DNA of 64,000 nucleotides from Allomyces macrogynus ATCC 38327 (Eukaryota; Blastocladiomycota; Blastocladiomycetes; Blastocladiales; Blastocladiaceae), in assembly GCA_000151295.1 (NCBI GenBank), contig GG745343.1:795045-859044 (forward strand), in the 5' to 3' direction. Shown in pieces: positions 59,995 through 64,000 of this stretch (within the stretch, counting starts at the first letter, position 1; each line of letters begins with the position of its first letter). A model generated the notes under the pieces. The model had not been told where the DNA came from. It did not search any database and saw only the letters and a list, made by a program, of their open reading frames with translations. A program made the position numbers and the translations under genes.

Positions 59995-61928
59995 CTACGG
60001 CTTCTTCTCTGCTGGTGACGCGGCCGCTCCACGCGGCGGCATCAACTGCGTGATCATCGGCCCCACCGCCTTGACCGCCGCACTCGCTGCTGCGTCCATG
60101 GGGGCCACGACCCCCTCGGCAGGCGCCTGCTGCTGCTTCTTTTCCTCGGCGTTTGTCGACGACATGCTACAGAAGGCAAGACAACGCTTCAGATCAGCAA
60201 CCACACGACACGACACCAACAACCACCAAACAAATACGTACTTGCGCAACAGGTCGAACCGCGGCAGAATACGACTCGCGATATACACGTCCCCCGGCCC
60301 GGTCAGCTCCACTAGCTCCTCCTGCCCAAGCGCCCAGTACTTGATTCGCGACCGCACGCCCTGCCCGATCCCGCGGAACGACGACATGGCGTCGCGCGCC
60401 ATGTCCTTGACGACCGTCCACGCGCGCGCCGGACCCGACTCCTCTTCTGTCGTGGTGGCGGTGGTCACGGCCACAGTCGTACCCGTCGCGTCAGTCTTGG
60501 AGGCGGCGAGCATTTCCTCGGGGATGACTTGGTCGGCGTTGACGGGTTCCGGGATCATGCTCGTGTTCCAGGCGATCAGATGCTTGGGGCTCACGCGGTA
60601 GACTTCGCCAGACGTCAAGACCAAGCGATACAGGCCACCGTACGTGGTGATCGCCAGCTTTCCCTTGCCGCTCGCGCGGTAGTGCACGATGCCCGTGTCG
60701 GGCGACTAGTGCGAGGGGTGGAGACGGGAGGGACGTGAGGGACGTGAGCGTGCTGCCACGTGGAACAAAGTGCAAGTCGGCCGGAAAACGGACCATGGTG
60801 AGTCCGCTCAGTCGCATGTTGAGCGAAATGCCCGTGGTCGATGCGAGGTACGAGTGCCGGCGAATGTAGTATTCTGCCAAGCGCGGGTCGGTTTGCTATT
60901 CTCGCGCTTTCTCGTCAAAGACACGGAAACGTACCAGCTGACCCGTCCATTTCCAACACCGCGAGGTCGCCAATACCCTTGGGCGCAATCAGCACGTCGC
61001 CCGACTCGGCCTTGGGCGTTGAAAACACCTGGAAGAACATGGGCCCACCCTGCAGCTTGCGCTTGAGTGACGCGAGCGGGCTGCCGCCAGCGGCGACAAA
61101 CGTGCGGATGCTGGCCGACTGGCCGACCGAGACGCCCTTTTGCGTGTAGACCTTGGTTCCTGGTGGCAGCTTGGCGACGAGCATCGAGCCTACAACGTGC
61201 AGCCAGGGTCAGAAAAGGCACGGAAACGGGAGCGCGGATCAACGAGGATGCGTACCGAGGCCAGCGCTGACGACAGTGAATTCGGGCGCTTGCTGCGCGA
61301 CGACGGGAAGGTCGGGCAGCGGGGTCGCGATCACGTCCTCGATGGTGACAATCTATCCGATCGTGATGCATACTGATCAGCAAATGGTCCATTTCTTGAG
61401 CGGGTTCGGGGTGGGTTCGATGTAGGTTCAAGGTCGGGTTCGACAGTTCGAGACAACTCCCCGGGTGGTTTCGACGCGCTACTTCGAACCACGCCGCACT
61501 CACAAACACACAACACACACCCTGCGCACAAGATCATCCGTCCCCGCAGCCCCACGCGTCGTGGCCGCATCAATCTCGGACGGAGTGATACTCGCGACCC
61601 CCTCGGCGGCCTTGGTGATACTCACATCCTGCGCGCCCGCGTCACGGATGCCTGGCTGCACGGCCTGAATCGTGTTCTGCAAACTCTGGCGAATCGACGA
61701 CCCGAGCGCCGTCTTGCGCGCGGCGAGCCAAGACGTGACCGACTCGGCGGCTGCCGTGCGCGTCGGCGACGCGTCGGGTTCCGCAGAAGAAGTGGCGGCA
61801 GATACAGCCTGCTTGGGCGCAGCGTCGCTGGCCGGGCCGAGCTCGGCGGCGTGCAATGCGGTCGCGTGCAGCGCGCGCGAGGCCGTGGTCAGGGCGAGCG
61901 TCGCGGTAGGGCGGGCGCGCGCGAGCAT
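59995..61928 (-). CDS. AIM24: AIM24-family mitochondrial biogenesis protein
   Basis: AIM24 (TRAP-like beta-barrel fold) is a mitochondrial inner-membrane protein needed for MICOS integrity in yeast. Six exons: 61928-61530, 61352-61256, 61189-60935, 60873-60767, 60705-60242, 60166-59995; introns of 177, 66, 61, 61 and 75 bp; 497 residues. Exon 1 starts MLARARPTATLALTTASRAL, a presequence. The core includes EFTVVSAGLGSMLVAKLPPG, VYTQKGVSVGQSASI, GGPMFFQVFSTPKAESGDVL and IAPKGIGDLAVLEMDG. Later parts are GKGKLAITTYGGLYRLVL and YRVSPKHLIAWNTSM. The C-terminus (EEKKQQQAPAEG) is low complexity. The intron-3 acceptor is chosen to keep frame; an alternative nearby AG breaks it. Confidence 0.87.
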
Positions 61929-62530
61929 GGCTGCCGAGGTGCTGAAAGGGCTGGAAATGGGGCTGTTGCTGTCGATGGCTGGTCCTGATCTCGTCGGCAA
62001 CTGCCGGAGGGTCGCTCGGTGCGCAGCTGGGGCGCACGGACGGGCTCGACGAGCGTCGCCAAGTTGACTCTTGCGTGCACTGGTGCGCAGGTGCCCGTTG
62101 GTTGGTGCGTGCTGGTCGCGGCCCGGCAGAGGTGCTTGTCGCAGCAGCTGTTGTCGTGGTTGGCTGTTTGGCGGGGTGGTGATGTTTCCTGTTGATTGAC
62201 GTGTCGGCGTGTCAGACGTGTCGGCAGGCTGCGGCTGCGGTGGGCCGCGCGGGCCGCACTTCGTTGTCGCTAGCTTCGCTGGCTTCGTGCGGCCGGCCCC
62301 TTTGCACCAACACTGCCATCGCTCCTCCAACGCGACTACCAGTCCACCCCCCTCACCATCGTCGAAGTCGGCGCCACCACCACCGTGCAGCACCTGCAAG
62401 CAAACAGCATCCAACCGCGCGCATCCGACTGCACCGCACCACGTCCACCCGCCCTTGTTCACGCGGCCCGCCCGCGCACGGATCCACGCCTCCGACCGGT
62501 GTGGCCGCTTCCGCCATCGCGATTTCCACC
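61929..62530. promoter_or_regulatory. Divergent promoter region, AIM24 (-) / Zn2Cys6 factor (+)
   Basis: 602 bp between two start codons. Frames from both genes stay open into it, but without domains. No TATA box evident. Confidence 0.45.
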
Positions 62531-64000
62531 ATGGCCACCGAAGACGCACGCGCCGCATCGCCCGAGCCCATGAACGTGTGCCCGGCCGACGTGGCACCGC
62601 CCGCGGCCGACACGCCCGCATCGACGCCAGCGCCGACGCACGCTGCAGCGGCAGGGACCGCCGCTCCCTGTAGTACCGCACCTGACGCGAACGTGCACGA
62701 CAACACGCACGCCGACGAGGGCGCTCCCGACGACGACGCCAATGCATGCACGTCCTCCAAGAAGACGCGCATCACGAGGGTATATTTTCTTTCGCCTTGC
62801 TGCGGCCTTATCCTTCCACGGCCACTGGCGGCGTGGACACGCGCGCGCCACGAGGCGGCGACTGCTGCACCGTCGGCCATTTGCTGCGGGTCATTCGTGC
62901 GCCTGCCTTGATCCTTTCGCTGATGAACCTTGCGCCCGCCTTCTTTCTATTGTTCTTGTTGCTGCGATTTGCAGGCCTGCGCGACGTGTCGGTGAGTCTT
63001 TCCTGTTTACGACGCCGTCGCGGCGTGTTCGCGTACGACCTGCTGTTGCTGACCCTTTCCTTCATTGATCCCTTCTTGTCAACAGGCAAAGGCGGGTGTG
63101 TACCTTTCGACGATGCCCGTCGTTCCGCTGCACCGCCCAGTACCTTCGGCTCACGATATTCGTTCCCTAGAAACGCTGCGACGGTGAGTTCCCGTGCGGA
63201 CCCTGCATCGAATTCAACCGCAAATGCTGCTACACGCCCGCCAAACGCCGCGGACCTCCGCCACGCAATGCCGTGGCCCCACCCGAAATTGTGCCCACCA
63301 TCTCGGCCCCGTCCTCCTTGGCCTCGCTCGCATGCATCACGCCCGCACCGACCTCGCCCGCACTCGTGACCGCATCCGTCCCACAATCGATTCTCCCGCC
63401 GTCTACCACGTCTTCGGACCGCAGGCGCAAGCGCACCGACTCGCCGCACCACCACCACCGCACCGGGTCGGACGGCGGTAGCTCCAGCAGCGCTCTGCGC
63501 CCATCGCCCTCGGCTGACCTGTGTCCCATTGAATCACCACGCCATGACCGGTTCGCGACCACGCCGTCGTTGACCTCGTCGGCGACCACGACGGCGAACG
63601 TGAGCAAGACGGCCACGCCAACGCTGCGGCCCGCGACCCCGACGGCTGGTCCGCCCGTGATCCAGAACCCCACGTTTGGCCGCGAGGATTTGCTGCGCGA
63701 AGTGAATGCGCTGAGCGAGAAGATGACGTTGGTCGTGTCGCTTGATGAGCAAGGGAATCTCGCGCACATTAGCAACCTCGGCCATGCGGGCGGTCTGCAC
63801 CTGTTCCGCAACTGGACGCGTACGTTCCGGTCGGCCGATGGGCTCGTCTACATGCCCGATTTAGCGTGGTACGCACCTCCTGCACCTTCTCCACCCAACC
63901 GCATCCGCATCTGCGCTGACCGCGATCTCGACAACAGTTGCCACCCGTCACTCGAAGAGCAGGCCAGGCATCAAGGGCTGTTCCCCAACTCGGCATTCGT
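62531..64000 (+). CDS. Zn2Cys6 (Gal4-type) transcription factor, 5' part, with microexons
   Basis: Fungal binuclear zinc-cluster transcription factor. Exons 62531-62779, 62975-62991 (17 nt), 63086-63095 (10 nt), 63171-63868, 63938 onward to the window edge; introns of 195, 94, 75 and 69 bp. The joined exons read CATCRQRRKRCDGEFPCGPC then IEFNRKC, a perfect C-x2-C-x6-C-x5-C-x2-C-x6-C cluster. The two microexons carry the first two cysteines and the linking basic residues. An acidic/Ala-rich N-terminus (83 residues) precedes it, and a Ser/Thr/Pro-rich linker with DRRRKRTDSPHHHH follows. After that comes a more ordered part (REDLLREVNALSEKMTLVVS, HLFRNWTRTFRSADG). The rest, including any fungal_trans domain, is off the window. 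Start at 62531 is the first ATG before the acidic region. Confidence 0.85.

Overview
The window reads as nuclear DNA of a fungus. It is GC-rich, and nearly every gene has short GT-AG introns, mostly 59-130 bp, often starting GTACG, GTGCG or GTTCG. Genes sit 0.2-1.7 kb apart on both strands without operons. Several families point to Fungi: an AA11-like chitin LPMO with a CBM19-like tail, a Zn2Cys6 factor, a Dip1/Ldb17 homologue and Scs7. A MICU1-type mitochondrial calcium regulator and a PnuC-type transporter, both absent from budding yeast, argue for an early-diverging lineage (chytrid or blastoclad type). That placement is inference. No plasmid, phage, CRISPR or bacterial operon is present.

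Layout, left to right: MARK/PAR-1 kinase (-), AA11-like LPMO (+), a ~420-bp foldback repeat, a 7TM-RGS protein (-), an uncertain 1.7-kb stretch with (CTG)15, EngB-type GTPase (-), fatty acid 2-hydroxylase SCS7 (-), C2H2 protein (-), Vps1-like dynamin (-) with an apparently shifted frame, NUP133 (+), lumazine synthase RIB4 (-), IPP isomerase IDI1 (+), ribosomal protein eL19 (+), AMP deaminase (+), cap-1 methyltransferase CMTR1 (-), Dip1/SPIN90 (-), full-length ABCC transporter (+), HSF-type factor (-), MICU1 (+), PnuC-like transporter (-, cut by an 837-base N gap), SR splicing factor (+) whose tail is broken by a 40-bp tandem duplication, small unknown protein (+), carnosine N-methyltransferase-like protein (-), CK2 beta (-), ARPC2 (+), LETM1 (-), adenylate kinase (-), AIM24 (-), and a Zn2Cys6 factor (+) running off the right edge.

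Functionally the region is mixed housekeeping. Mitochondrial roles recur (EngB, MICU1, LETM1, AIM24, possibly adenylate kinase). Two genes act on the Arp2/3 complex (Dip1, ARPC2). Others serve nucleotide, riboflavin, isoprenoid and sphingolipid metabolism, mRNA capping and splicing. Exon models were built by hand from reading frames, splice sites and family similarity. All but two give a length divisible by three. The exceptions are the dynamin (2 bases over) and the SR factor (1 base over), each with a local lesion. The best leads are the 17-nt and 10-nt microexons inside the zinc cluster, the SR-protein duplication, the foldback element, the 7TM-RGS fusion, the enlarged HSF wing, and a TTCTCCACC-like motif recurring in introns of many unrelated genes.
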